From Microbacterium oxydans (GTDB lineage Bacteria; Actinomycetota; Actinomycetes; Actinomycetales; Microbacteriaceae), in NCBI RefSeq assembly GCF_000956525.1, contig NZ_JYIW01000025.1, positions 310,001 to 374,000 on the forward strand: a DNA stretch of 64,000 bases, written 5' to 3'. The notes beneath the pieces are model-generated. The model saw only the letters and a program-made list of their open reading frames with translations, did no database searches and was not told where the DNA came from. Both the position numbers and the translations under genes were made by a program. Numbering within the stretch: the stretch's first letter is position 1; each line of letters begins with the position of its first letter. This document shows positions 24,857 to 33,869 of this stretch, piece by piece.

Positions 24857-25497
24857 CCACGGTGGACAACGCGCAGCTGCGCGAGCGACTCGGCGAGACC
24901 AGGCTCGTCGCCATCATCCGCGGCACCGACGTCGACGCCACGGTCGCCGCCGCCCGCACCTTGATCGCAGCCGGCGTGCTCACCCTCGAGATCACGCTGA
25001 CCCTGCGCGACGCGGAGCACGCGATCGCCCAGGTCGTGCAGGACGCCCCGCCGGAGGCGCTGATCGGCGCAGGCACCGTCCTCGTCGAGTCCGACGTCGA
25101 CCGTGCGGTGGCGGCGGGTGCCCAGTTCATGGTGACGCCGACGCTCACGGCATCCGTCGAGTATGCGATCGCGCAGGGGATCGGTGTGCTGCCAGGCGTC
25201 TATTCGCCGACCGAGATCCAACGCGGGCTCGACCTCGGCAGTGCGGCCGTGAAGCTGTTCCCGGCATCCGCACTCGGCCCCGGATTCATCCGCGCCGTCC
25301 GTGACCCGTTCCCCGATGCGCGGATCATCCCGGTCGGGGGAGTGTCGGTCGCCACGGTGCAGGACTTCCTCGCCGCCGGCGCGTTCGGCGTCGGCGTCGG
25401 CGGGCCGCTCGTCGGCGACGCCGCTACCGCAGGCGGCGATCTCGTGGCGCTCGACGCACGAGCACGTGACTTCGTCACCGCGCTCGAGGGGCGCTGA
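24853..25497 (+). CDS. eda: KDPG/KHG-type aldolase (bifunctional Eda family)
   Basis: The 214-residue class I aldolase cleaves 2-keto-3-deoxy-6-phosphogluconate or related acids to pyruvate and an aldehyde. Catalytic Glu46 lies in TLEITLT and Schiff-base Lys134 in AVKLFPAS; GAGTVL and PVGGVS are conserved. ATG 24853 is coupled to the lactonase stop. No 2-keto-3-deoxygluconate kinase is in the locus, so it may act on an unphosphorylated substrate or rely on a kinase elsewhere. Confidence 0.9.
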   Translation: MTTVDNAQLRERLGETRLVAIIRGTDVDATVAAARTLIAAGVLTLEITLTLRDAEHAIAQVVQDAPPEALIGAGTVLVESDVDRAVAAGAQFMVTPTLTASVEYAIAQGIGVLPGVYSPTEIQRGLDLGSAAVKLFPASALGPGFIRAVRDPFPDARIIPVGGVSVATVQDFLAAGAFGVGVGGPLVGDAATAGGDLVALDARARDFVTALEGR

Positions 25498-25605
25498 CCG
25501 CCGTCGCACCCATCCATAGCCTGCTCATCAGGCGCCCCTCGATCTCCCATATGGACGCTCCCTACCGTCGATCCTGTTCGCGATGTGCGCGACAGAGGGA
25601 GAGAG

Positions 25606-27075
25606 ATGTTCGGGACATATCTGCGGCGAGAGCTCGCCGGACGCAGGAAACAGACGATGATCGTCGCGATCGGCTTGGCGATCGCGATCGCGCTCGTGAT
25701 CATCGTCAACGCGCTCACCGCCGGCGTGCGCGACGCCCAGGCGCAGGCGCTGGAGTCCGTCTACGGGGTCGGCACCGACCTCGCCGTCACCGGTGCAGCG
25801 GCAGAGCCCGGCGAGGGTGGCGGCCCGCGCTTCCAGTTCGACGCGGATGCCGGCGAGACCGATGGCGAGACCACGACGCTCGACCAGTCGACGCTCATGA
25901 CGGACTTCATGCGCGGCACCCTCGATGCGTCGGTGCTCGACACGGTCGCGTCGACCGATGGCGTCTCGGCGGCATCGGGAGCGCTCAGCCTCACCAACTC
26001 GACGTTCTCGGGCGAACTGCCGAGCGGCGGCTTCGGCCAGCAGGACGGCACCGAGGGTGCAGCGCCAGGGGAGGGCCAGGCGCCACCGGAGGGCGCACAG
26101 GGCGGCGGCGGAGACTTCGGCGTCGACTCGTTCAGCGTGCTCGGCATCGATCCGGCGACGACCGCGATCGGCCCGCTCGCCTCGACCTCGGTGACCGACG
26201 GTCGCGCGTTCGACGCCGACGACTCCGGGGCCCTGGTCGCGCTCGTCGACAGCACCTACGCCACCACGAACGAGATCGCCGTCGGCGATTCGATCGACGT
26301 CGCAGGGTCGGACGTCGAGGTGGTCGGCATCCTCGCATCGACCTCCGATGAGGCCGACACCGCCGCGAACGTGTACCTCCCGCTCGACACGGCGCAGCAG
26401 CTCGCCGGTGTGGAGGACGTCATCTCCACGGTGTACGTGCAGGCGGATTCCGCCGCATCCATCGACGCGGTGCAGACAGCGCTCGCCGACGAGCTCCCCG
26501 ACGCCACCGTGACGTCTCAGGCGGAGCTCGCATCCAGCGTCTCCGGGTCCCTGTCGAGCGCCACCTCGCTCATCACGAACCTCGGCACCTGGCTCTCGAT
26601 CATCGTGCTCGCCGTCGCGGTGCTCCTCTCGGTGCTGCTGACACTGTCGGGCGTCTCGCGTCGCACACGAGAGTTCGGCACATTGAAGGCCATCGGATGG
26701 TCCAACGGTCGCGTCGTGCGGCAGGTGGCGGGGGAGTCCATGGTGCAGGGGTTGCTCGGCGGCGCGGTCGGACTCGTGCTCGGCATCGCCGGGATCATCG
26801 TGATCAACCTCGTGCGTCCGACCGTCGCCGCCGCTGCTGCCACGGCCGGCCAGGGCGCGTCAGGCGGTGGCACGAGCGGCGGGCCGACCGGCGGCGGTGG
26901 CCCGATGTTCCAGACCACGCAGGCGGCAGACATCGTGCTCCAGGCGCCGTTCACCCCGTGGGTGCTGGTCGCGGCCGTCGGCCTGGCCGTGCTGGGCGGG
27001 CTCGTCGCCGGAGCGTTCGGCGGATGGCGCGCGGCGCGGCTCAGCCCCGCTGAAGCGTTGCGGTCCGTCGCATGA
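25606..27075 (+). CDS. MacB/FtsX-type ABC transporter permease
   Basis: The 489-residue membrane protein has an N-terminal membrane segment (about 18-40), a long extracytoplasmic MacB-like domain, then three C-terminal segments of the FtsX fold (from about residue 325). The external part has glycine-rich, low-complexity stretches (around residues 65-90 and 140-175), and a third one (GGGTSGGPTGGGGPMFQ) lies between the last two helices. The start is ATG 25606 with GAGGGAG upstream. It pairs with the ATPase 44 bases downstream. Such pairs export peptides, antibiotics or lipids, or transmit mechanical signals; the cargo is unknown. Confidence 0.87.
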   Translation: MFGTYLRRELAGRRKQTMIVAIGLAIAIALVIIVNALTAGVRDAQAQALESVYGVGTDLAVTGAAAEPGEGGGPRFQFDADAGETDGETTTLDQSTLMTDFMRGTLDASVLDTVASTDGVSAASGALSLTNSTFSGELPSGGFGQQDGTEGAAPGEGQAPPEGAQGGGGDFGVDSFSVLGIDPATTAIGPLASTSVTDGRAFDADDSGALVALVDSTYATTNEIAVGDSIDVAGSDVEVVGILASTSDEADTAANVYLPLDTAQQLAGVEDVISTVYVQADSAASIDAVQTALADELPDATVTSQAELASSVSGSLSSATSLITNLGTWLSIIVLAVAVLLSVLLTLSGVSRRTREFGTLKAIGWSNGRVVRQVAGESMVQGLLGGAVGLVLGIAGIIVINLVRPTVAAAAATAGQGASGGGTSGGPTGGGGPMFQTTQAADIVLQAPFTPWVLVAAVGLAVLGGLVAGAFGGWRAARLSPAEALRSVA

Positions 27076-27119
27076 GCGCCGCAGGCACGACCAGAGGAAT
27101 CGACCAGGAGGAGCACGAC

Positions 27120-27845
27120 ATGACCATGACCGATGTCGCACAGACGGCACAACCGGACCCTGACCGGACGCCGCTGTACCGGGCCGTCGGCGTCACCCGC
27201 ACCTACGCGCAGAAGGGCAGGACCGTGAAGGCGCTGACCGGCGTCGACCTCGAGATCATGCCGGGCGAGTTCGTCACGATTCAGGGCCCGACCGGCGGCG
27301 GCAAGTCCACGCTCCTGCAGATGCTCGGGGCGCTGGACTCGCCGTCGACGGGATCGCTCCGTCTCGACGGCGCCGAGCTGGCCTCCGCCTCGGCGAACGA
27401 GCTCTCCCGGATCAGAGCGGAGGAGATCGGGTTCGTCTTCCAGGCGTTCAACCTGATCCCCACCCTGACGGCCGCGGAGAACGTCGACATGGCTCTCGAG
27501 CCGATGCGGCTCGAGAGGACCGAGCGCCGGACCAGGGTCGCCGCTGCGCTCGAGCATGTGGGACTCGCCGACCGCGGTGACCATCTGCCGACCGAGCTCT
27601 CCGGCGGCCAGCAGCAGCGCGTGGCGATCGCACGCGCGATCGTGAAGCGCCCTCGTGTGCTGCTCGCGGACGAGCCGACCGGCAACCTCGACGAGAGCAT
27701 GCGCGACGAGATCCTGACGCTGCTGGAGGCGCTGTGCGCAGAGGGCATCACCGTGATCGTGGTGACGCATGACTCGGCGGTGGCCCGTCGCGCGACGAGA
27801 CGCCTGCGGTTGACCAAGGGCACGGTGCAGGACATCACGCGCTGA
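27120..27845 (+). CDS. ABC transporter ATP-binding protein (MacB/LolD type)
   Basis: The 241-residue ATPase has Walker A GPTGGGKST (about 55-63), Q-loop VFQAFN, signature LSGGQQQR, Walker B VLLADEPT and H-loop VVTHD. The start is ATG 27120, with AGGAGGAG six bases upstream; a start at 27072 overlapping the permease stop is possible but has no such site. It powers the upstream permease. A terminator follows. Confidence 0.93.
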   Translation: MTMTDVAQTAQPDPDRTPLYRAVGVTRTYAQKGRTVKALTGVDLEIMPGEFVTIQGPTGGGKSTLLQMLGALDSPSTGSLRLDGAELASASANELSRIRAEEIGFVFQAFNLIPTLTAAENVDMALEPMRLERTERRTRVAAALEHVGLADRGDHLPTELSGGQQQRVAIARAIVKRPRVLLADEPTGNLDESMRDEILTLLEALCAEGITVIVVTHDSAVARRATRRLRLTKGTVQDITR

Positions 27846-27863
27846 GCGCGCATCCTGCAGACG

Positions 27864-27898
27864 CAGAGGGGCCCGGCAGGATCTGCCGGGCCCCTCTG
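27864..27898. terminator. Bidirectional terminator hairpin
   Basis: A 15-bp perfect stem (27864-27878 with 27884-27898) and a GGATC loop lie between the convergent ATPase and gnd genes. Confidence 0.85.
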
Positions 27899-27912
27899 GT
27901 GTCAGCGCGAGG

Positions 27913-29361
27913 TCAGTGCGTGTCCTCGGCCTCGATCTCGGTGCGGTCGCCGGACCACAGGGTGTGGAACGTGCCTTCCTTGTCGATGCGCTTGTAGGTG
28001 TGGGCGCCGAAGAAGTCGCGCTGTCCCTGCACGAGGGCGGCGGGCAGGCGGTCGGCACGGATGCCGTCGTAGTACGACAGCGACGACGAGAACGCGGGAG
28101 CGGGGATGCCGGCCTCGGCTGCCGCGATCACGACGCGACGCCACGGCGCCTGCGCGCGCGTGATGGCCTCGGTGAAGTACGGAGCAGTGAGCAGCACCGG
28201 CAGGTCGGGGGTCTCGGCGTAGGCGTCCGCGATGCGGTTGAGGAACTGGGCGCGGATGATGCAGCCACCGCGCCAGATCTTCGAGATCGCACCGAGGTCG
28301 ATGTTCCAGTCGTACTCGGCAGCGCCGGCGCGGATCTCGTCGAAGCCCTGCGAGTACGCGACGATCTTCGACGCGTAGAGCGCGAGACGGACATCCTCGA
28401 TGAACGCGTCGGTGTCCTCGACCGAGAACTCCTCCTCGGGGCCGGGCAGGTCGCGCGACACGGCGCGCTGCTCGGGGTGCGACGACAGCGAACGGGCGAA
28501 GGTCGCCTCGGCGATGCCGGAGACCGGGACGCCGAGCGAGAGCGCGGTCTGCACGGTCCAGGCGCCGGTGCCCTTCGCGCCGGCCTGGTCCAGGATCACG
28601 TCGACGAGCGGCTCGCCGGTGGACGCGTCGACCTGGCGGAGCACCTCTGCGGTGATCTCGATCAGGTAGGACTCGAGCTCGCCGCGGTTCCACTCGGCGA
28701 AGATCTCCGCGATCTCGGCGGGGGTCTTGCCGGTTCCGCGTCGGATCAGGTCGTACGCCTCGGCGATCAGCTGCATGTCGGCGTACTCGATGCCGTTGTG
28801 CACCATCTTCACGAAGTGGCCGGCACCGTCGTGGCCGACGTGCGTGACGCACGGCTCGCCCTCGGCGACCGCGGCGATGGACTTCAGGATCGGGCCGAGC
28901 GTGATCCAGGACTCGTCCGAGCCGCCCGGCATGATCGACGGGCCGAGCAGTGCGCCCTCCTCGCCACCGGAGATGCCGGCGCCGACGAAGTTGATGCCGG
29001 TCTCGCGGACCGCCTTCTCGCGGCGGATCGTGTCGGGGAAGTACGCGTTGCCGCCGTCGACGATGATGTCGCCGGGCTCGAACACCTCGACGAGCGAGTC
29101 GATCACTGCGTCGGTCGGTCCGCCGGCCTTGACCATGATGATCGCGGTGCGCGGCTTCTGCAGGCTGTCGGCGAACTCCTGGTACGTCTTGGCCGGGATG
29201 AACTCCGCTTCGGGGTGCGTGTCGAGAAGCGTCTGCGTCTTCTCGTAGCTGCGGTTGAAGATCGCCACCGAGTTCCCCTCGCGGCTGGCGAGGTTGCGGG
29301 CGAGGTTCGACCCCATGACGGCGAGTCCGACGACTCCGATGTTCGCTGATGCTTCGGGCAC
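27913..29361 (-). CDS. gnd: 6-phosphogluconate dehydrogenase (decarboxylating)
   Basis: The 482-residue enzyme oxidises 6-phosphogluconate to ribulose 5-phosphate and CO2. The N-terminal Rossmann motif VVGLAVMGSNLA is followed by the family pattern VGAGISGGEEGALLGPSIMPGG (about 122-143), catalytic Lys in HFVKMVHNGIEY and the C-terminal helical domain ending KEGTFHTLWS. Length matches the long dimeric type. GTG 29361 has GAGGAG six bases upstream. It lies downstream of the beta-hydroxyacid dehydrogenase and near gntK, so gluconate use is a likely role beyond the basal pentose phosphate pathway. Confidence 0.96.
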   Translation of the reverse strand: MPEASANIGVVGLAVMGSNLARNLASREGNSVAIFNRSYEKTQTLLDTHPEAEFIPAKTYQEFADSLQKPRTAIIMVKAGGPTDAVIDSLVEVFEPGDIIVDGGNAYFPDTIRREKAVRETGINFVGAGISGGEEGALLGPSIMPGGSDESWITLGPILKSIAAVAEGEPCVTHVGHDGAGHFVKMVHNGIEYADMQLIAEAYDLIRRGTGKTPAEIAEIFAEWNRGELESYLIEITAEVLRQVDASTGEPLVDVILDQAGAKGTGAWTVQTALSLGVPVSGIAEATFARSLSSHPEQRAVSRDLPGPEEEFSVEDTDAFIEDVRLALYASKIVAYSQGFDEIRAGAAEYDWNIDLGAISKIWRGGCIIRAQFLNRIADAYAETPDLPVLLTAPYFTEAITRAQAPWRRVVIAAAEAGIPAPAFSSSLSYYDGIRADRLPAALVQGQRDFFGAHTYKRIDKEGTFHTLWSGDRTEIEAEDTH

Positions 29362-29418
29362 AGATGGCTCCTCGATCGTGAAGAAGGTGGTGGTTTCAGG
29401 GTATCGCTGTGCGCGGGG

Positions 29419-30309
29419 TCAGGATGCCGCTGTGTCACGGTTCGCGACGAAGCGACGGGTGACGCTGATGTCGCGGTCGCCGAGACCATCGGCGACGATC
29501 TCGTCGAAGGCAGCGCGCAGCGTGGGCAGCAGGATCGCGGCGGTGCCGGTCGCGTCGGCGATGTCGGCTGCGAACCCGAGGTCCTTCACCATGTACTGCG
29601 CGATCCCGCTGGGGGAGTCGTCGCCCGACACGAGCTTCTCCCTGCGGGAGTCGAGCAGGCGCGATCCGGCGTAGCCGCCGCCGAGCAGCGACCAGAGCGC
29701 CTCGAGGTCGAGACCGGATCGCTCGGCCAGCACGGTCGCCTCGCCGAGTGCCAGGATCGTCGCCGACACCACGAGCTGGTTGCACGCCTTCGCGACCTCG
29801 CCGGCGCCGAGTGGTCCGAGGTGCACAGGGGCGCCGCAGGGAGCGAGGATCTCGGCGGCGATGGCGGCATCGTCGTCAGAGCCGCCCAGCATGATCGACA
29901 GCGTGCCGGCGACCGCACCATCCTCGCCGCCGGACACCGGGCAGTCCACGACGCGCACCCGGCCGTCGGTCTGCGCGTGCAGGCGTTCGGCCAGTGCACG
30001 CACCGCGGGGGCGGAGGAGGTGGAGCCGATCAGGATCAGCAGCTCGCCGGATCCGGCGAGGAGGCCGTCCGGTCCGTCGAGCAGTTCTTCGAGCTGGGGG
30101 AGATCCGGGAGCATCGCCAGCAGCACGTCTACGCTGGATGCGAGCTCACGTGGCGTCTTCGCCCAGCTCGCCCCTGCTGCCAGGAGCTCAGGCTGGGGTC
30201 GGCGCGCGTGGATCACGAGGTGACCGCGGGCGGCCAGAAGGTGGTCGGCCATGGGGCGTCCCATGACGCCGAGGCCGATGACGCCGACGGTGGCGGTTGA
30301 GGCATGCAT
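29419..30309 (-). CDS. 3-hydroxyisobutyrate dehydrogenase-family oxidoreductase (GarR-like)
   Basis: The 296-residue NAD(P)-dependent beta-hydroxyacid dehydrogenase has GVIGLGVMGRPMA (about 8-20), the substrate loop DCPVSGGEDGAVAG (about 115-128) and the catalytic Lys in GAGEVAKACNQL. Tartronate semialdehyde reductase and hydroxyisobutyrate dehydrogenase belong here; the substrate cannot be told by eye. I chose ATG 30309 over the longer frame. It is divergent from the 2-hydroxyacid dehydrogenase across a shared operator-like region and is followed by gnd. Confidence 0.87.
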   Translation of the reverse strand: MHASTATVGVIGLGVMGRPMADHLLAARGHLVIHARRPQPELLAAGASWAKTPRELASSVDVLLAMLPDLPQLEELLDGPDGLLAGSGELLILIGSTSSAPAVRALAERLHAQTDGRVRVVDCPVSGGEDGAVAGTLSIMLGGSDDDAAIAAEILAPCGAPVHLGPLGAGEVAKACNQLVVSATILALGEATVLAERSGLDLEALWSLLGGGYAGSRLLDSRREKLVSGDDSPSGIAQYMVKDLGFAADIADATGTAAILLPTLRAAFDEIVADGLGDRDISVTRRFVANRDTAAS

Positions 30310-30327
30310 GGTGTCACGGTAGCAAAG

Positions 30328-30353
30328 ATCCAACCTGGAGAACAGGGTTCAAC
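30328..30353. promoter_or_regulatory. Operator-like site (ATCCAAC ... GTTCAAC) in divergent promoter
   Basis: ATCCAAC (30328-30334) and GTTCAAC (30347-30353) lie between the two divergent dehydrogenase genes. The related GTTGAAC and ATCCAAC occur upstream of the transporter gene at 32343-32359. The IclR protein encoded at 31486 is the natural candidate to bind both. Coordinates are good to about one base. Confidence 0.45.
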
Positions 30354-30407
30354 AGGATGGATCCACGATAGAGTGACACTCAACGATTTCCCGAGGAAGG
30401 GACCATC

Positions 30408-31466
30408 ATGGCCGGAACCGAGAACCGCTTGCGCGTCGTCGTCACAGTACCGCTGCGGGAGGACCTCTGCCGACTGATCGAGGAGCTCGAGCCGCGGATC
30501 GACCTCGTCCGCGATCACGCCCTGCTTCCGCCGATGCGCGGCCCGGCCGACTGGTCCGGCGACCCCGACTTCACGCGCACCCCCGAGCAGCAGCAGGCGT
30601 TCGAGGCGCTCGTCGACTCGGCTGACGCGCTGTTCGGCATCCCCGACGTCACGGCCTCGGCGCTCGCGCGCACGGTCGAGGTGAACCCCGGGCTCCGCTG
30701 GGTGATGACCACGGCGGCCGGCGGTGGCGGCACCGTGAAGGCCGCCGGACTCGACCGCGAGGCCCTGGATCGTGTCGTCTTCACCACGAGCGCGGGTGTG
30801 CATGGCGGCCCGCTGGCGGAGTTCGCGGTCTTCGGCGTCATGGCCGGCGCCAAGGGGCTGCCCCGCCTCCTCGCGGACCAGCGCGCGCACACCTGGCCCG
30901 ATCGCTGGGAGATGCGTCAGGTCGACGACATGACCGTGCTGGTCGTCGGACTCGGCGGCATCGGTGCGGAGTGCGCTCGGCGCTTCGATGCGCTGGGCGC
31001 GAAGGTCTGGGGCACGACGCGCTCCGGTGAACCCGTCGACCACGTCGAACGGCTGGTGCCGCTCGATCAGCTGGTGGATGCCGTCGCCGACGTCGACGCG
31101 ATCGTGGTCACCCTTCCCGGCACCGAACAGACGCATCACCTGATCGACGCCGATGTGCTCGCCGCGGTGAAGCCCGGTGCGATCATCGCGAGCGTCGGAC
31201 GCGGCACCGTCATCGACGAGGAGGCCCTGCTGGCGGCCCTCGACGACGGGCGGATCTCGTTCGCGGCGATGGACGTCTTCGAGCAGGAGCCGCTCGACCG
31301 GACCTCTCCGCTGTGGGATCACCCCCGTGTGCTGGTCAGCCCGCACACCGCGGCGCTCAACTCGAACGAGGAGGAGCGGATCGCCCGCCGCTTCGCCGAG
31401 AACGCGGCGCGCCTGCTCGATGGCGAGCCGCTGCGCGCGGTCGTCGATACGGTCGAGTTCTACTGA
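30408..31466 (+). CDS. D-isomer-specific 2-hydroxyacid dehydrogenase
   Basis: The 352-residue NAD(P)-dependent enzyme has the cofactor loop VVGLGGIGAECARRF (about 182-196) and the catalytic triad: Arg in SVGRGTVID, Glu in VFEQEPL and His in SPHTAALN. The family reduces 2-keto acids such as glyoxylate, hydroxypyruvate or 2-ketogluconate. GGAAGGGA lies before the ATG. It is followed by the IclR gene after 19 bases. Given gntK, gnd and a transporter in the cluster, reduction of 2-ketogluconate to gluconate is one reasonable inference. Confidence 0.9.
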   Translation: MAGTENRLRVVVTVPLREDLCRLIEELEPRIDLVRDHALLPPMRGPADWSGDPDFTRTPEQQQAFEALVDSADALFGIPDVTASALARTVEVNPGLRWVMTTAAGGGGTVKAAGLDREALDRVVFTTSAGVHGGPLAEFAVFGVMAGAKGLPRLLADQRAHTWPDRWEMRQVDDMTVLVVGLGGIGAECARRFDALGAKVWGTTRSGEPVDHVERLVPLDQLVDAVADVDAIVVTLPGTEQTHHLIDADVLAAVKPGAIIASVGRGTVIDEEALLAALDDGRISFAAMDVFEQEPLDRTSPLWDHPRVLVSPHTAALNSNEEERIARRFAENAARLLDGEPLRAVVDTVEFY

Positions 31467-31485
31467 CCCCGAGAAAGGGCGGCGC

Positions 31486-32274
31486 ATGGACGACGACAGT
31501 CGTGAAGGACGCGATCCCGCACCTGCGGTGACGCGCAGCATCCGTCTGCTCGGACTCCTCGCCGAGGCGGGGGGGCCCCGAACGCTCACCGAGCTCGCGG
31601 GTGACCTCGGACTGGCGAAGTCGTCGACCGCGAACCTCTGTCTCGCCCTCGAGGGCGGCGGCATGGTCGAGCGGACGTCGCAGGGGTATCGTCTCGGACT
31701 CCGGACGGCCGAACTCGGTGGTGCCTTCGCCGCGCAGTTCAATCAGGTGCGCGAGTTCTACAGCGTCTGCGAAGCGTCACCGGTGCTGCACACCGAGCTG
31801 GTGCAGGTCGCCATGCTCGACGGTTCGGATGCGCTCTATCTCGCACGTCACGAGGGTTCGCAGTCCCTGCGGCTCGGCACGCCGCTCGGGTCCCGCCTGC
31901 CTGCTCCGCTGTCGGCGACCGGGCGAGCGCTGCTGTCGGCGATGACGGATGCCGAGGTCACGGCGCTGCTCGGCGAGGACGCCGTGTTCCCCGCGCTCAC
32001 CGAGCGCAGCACCACCACGATGAGCGCGCTGCTGGAGGCCCTCGCGGCGGCCCGGCGGCGGGGCTGGTCGATCGACGCCGAGGAATCGCTGCGCGGCGTC
32101 GTCGGCGTGGCCGTGCCGTTGAGCGCCTGGGCGCCGTCCGATCCGCCGCTCGCCCTCGGTGTGGCGATCAGGGCCGGCGAGGCCGACTACGAGCGCATCG
32201 AGCGCGTCGGCGGTGCGCTGCGCGAGGCGGCTGCCGTGCTCACGAACCCGTTCAGCGCCGCAGCTCGACGCTGA
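31486..32274 (+). CDS. IclR-family transcriptional regulator (second sugar-acid cluster)
   Basis: The 262-residue regulator has a winged helix (VTRSIRLLGLLAEAGG, then DLGLAKSSTANLCLALEGGG) and a ligand domain with LPAPLSATGRALLSAM and SLRGVVGVAVPL. ATG 31486 follows AAAGGGCGG. It lies inside the cluster it probably controls, between the dehydrogenase and the transporter gene. It differs clearly from the IclR at 17982. Confidence 0.9.
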   Translation: MDDDSREGRDPAPAVTRSIRLLGLLAEAGGPRTLTELAGDLGLAKSSTANLCLALEGGGMVERTSQGYRLGLRTAELGGAFAAQFNQVREFYSVCEASPVLHTELVQVAMLDGSDALYLARHEGSQSLRLGTPLGSRLPAPLSATGRALLSAMTDAEVTALLGEDAVFPALTERSTTTMSALLEALAAARRRGWSIDAEESLRGVVGVAVPLSAWAPSDPPLALGVAIRAGEADYERIERVGGALREAAAVLTNPFSAAARR

Positions 32275-32333
32275 ACTGCGGAGGCTCCGCGGGTGCCGGA
32301 CGCCCCAGCGTGACGTTCGTGCGCCCAGTGTCC

Positions 32334-32359
32334 GTCCAAAGGGTTGAACTGTATCCAAC
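32334..32359 (+). promoter_or_regulatory. Operator-like site upstream of the MHS transporter
   Basis: GTCCAAAG, GTTGAAC (32343-32349) and ATCCAAC (32353-32359) form an imperfect inverted repeat similar to the site at 30328-30353. The gap 32275-32407 holds nothing else clear except GAAGGAG just before the start at 32408. Confidence 0.45.
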
Positions 32360-32407
32360 GGGCTGATAACGTCGTCTTCACGCCGTTGGCGAAGCCGATC
32401 GAAGGAG

Positions 32408-33826
32408 ATGGCAGTGACCGAGACCAGCACCCCAGCCGGAGCAGTGCCGGACGACCCCGAGTACGCGGCGAATCTGCGCAGGGCGACGTTCGCCTCCAGC
32501 ATCGGCAGCGCACTCGAATACTTCGACTTCGCCCTGTACGGGCTCTCGACGGCCCTCATCTTCAACGTCCTGTTCTTCCCCCAGGACGACCCCGCCATGG
32601 CGACCGTCGCGGCGTTCGCGACCTTCGGCGTCGGCTTCCTGGCCCGACCGTTCGGCGGCCTGTTCTTCGGTGTCCTCGGCGACAAGCTCGGACGCAAGTG
32701 GGTGCTCGTCGCCACCATCGTGCTCATGGGCGGAGCATCGACCGCGATCGGCCTGCTGCCCACCTACGAGGCGATCGGGCTCTGGGCGCCGGTCCTGCTG
32801 GTGCTCATGCGACTGCTGCAGGGCTTCGGCGCCGGTGCAGAGCAGGCCGGTGCGACCGTGCTGATGGCGGAGTATGCGCCGGTCAAGCGCCGCGGCTTCT
32901 TCTCGGCGCTGCCGTTCATCGGCATCCAGGCCGGCACCCTGCTCGCCGCGGTGGTGTTCAGCCTGATCACGCTGCTCCCTGAGGACCAGCTGCTGAGCTG
33001 GGGCTGGCGGGTGCCGTTCCTCGCATCGTTCGTGCTCATCCTGCTCGCCCTCTTCATCCGCATGCGTCTGCGCGAGACGCCGACCTTCGTCGAGCTCGAG
33101 AAGCACGAGCAGATCGCCGAGCGGCCGATCCGCGACATCTTCACGCACGGGCTGCCCGGCGTCATCGTGGGCATCGGCCTGCGGATGGCCGAGAACGGCG
33201 GCTCCTACATGTTCAACACGCTGGGACTCGCGTTCTTCGTGGCCGTCGCCGGCGACACCGCCGACAAGAGCCTGCTGACGTGGGGTGTGACCCTCGGCTC
33301 GCTCATCGGGATCTTCTCGGTGCCGATCAGCGGGCACCTGTCCGATCGCTTCGGACGTCGCACCGTGTACCGATTCGGCGCGGTCTTCATGCTGATCTAC
33401 ACGTTCCCCGCCTGGTGGCTGCTGTCGCTCGGCAACCACGCCATCGCGATCGGCGTGATCGCGATCGGCATAGGCGTCGCGGTGAACAGCATGCTCGGAC
33501 CGCAGTGCGCCATGCTCCCCGAGCTGTTTGGCAACCGCCACCGCTACCTCGGTGTCGCGATGGCCCGCGAGATCTCCGCAGTGCTCGCCGGTGGCCTCGC
33601 CGGTGTGCTCGGTGCGTACCTCATCGCCGTCACCGGCGGCAACTGGGTGCTGCTCGCGACGTACATGGCGGTGCTCGCGCTGATCACCACCGCATCCACG
33701 TTCCTGGCCCCCGAGACCCTGCGCCGAGACCTCACCCGCGTCGACGACGCCATCAAGGTGTCTCGTGGCGAGGGCGGCGACGATGTCTTCGCCACGACCG
33801 TGTCGATCACGGCGGTGGGGCGATGA
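32408..33826 (+). CDS. MFS transporter, metabolite:H+ symporter (MHS) family
   Basis: The 472-residue protein has twelve membrane segments. The N-terminus SSIGSALEYFDFALYG and the loop GDKLGRKWVL are typical of MHS symporters such as ShiA, KgtP and ProP. The second half has GHLSDRFGRRTVYR. These carry organic acids, sugar acids or betaines with protons. Its place beside 2-keto and hydroxy acid enzymes suggests a sugar-acid substrate such as 2-ketogluconate; this is inference. Confidence 0.9.
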   Translation: MAVTETSTPAGAVPDDPEYAANLRRATFASSIGSALEYFDFALYGLSTALIFNVLFFPQDDPAMATVAAFATFGVGFLARPFGGLFFGVLGDKLGRKWVLVATIVLMGGASTAIGLLPTYEAIGLWAPVLLVLMRLLQGFGAGAEQAGATVLMAEYAPVKRRGFFSALPFIGIQAGTLLAAVVFSLITLLPEDQLLSWGWRVPFLASFVLILLALFIRMRLRETPTFVELEKHEQIAERPIRDIFTHGLPGVIVGIGLRMAENGGSYMFNTLGLAFFVAVAGDTADKSLLTWGVTLGSLIGIFSVPISGHLSDRFGRRTVYRFGAVFMLIYTFPAWWLLSLGNHAIAIGVIAIGIGVAVNSMLGPQCAMLPELFGNRHRYLGVAMAREISAVLAGGLAGVLGAYLIAVTGGNWVLLATYMAVLALITTASTFLAPETLRRDLTRVDDAIKVSRGEGGDDVFATTVSITAVGR

Positions 33827-33869
33827 GCGGGTCCCAGGTGCTGTCTCCGGTCATGACGGCGGTGCGCTG

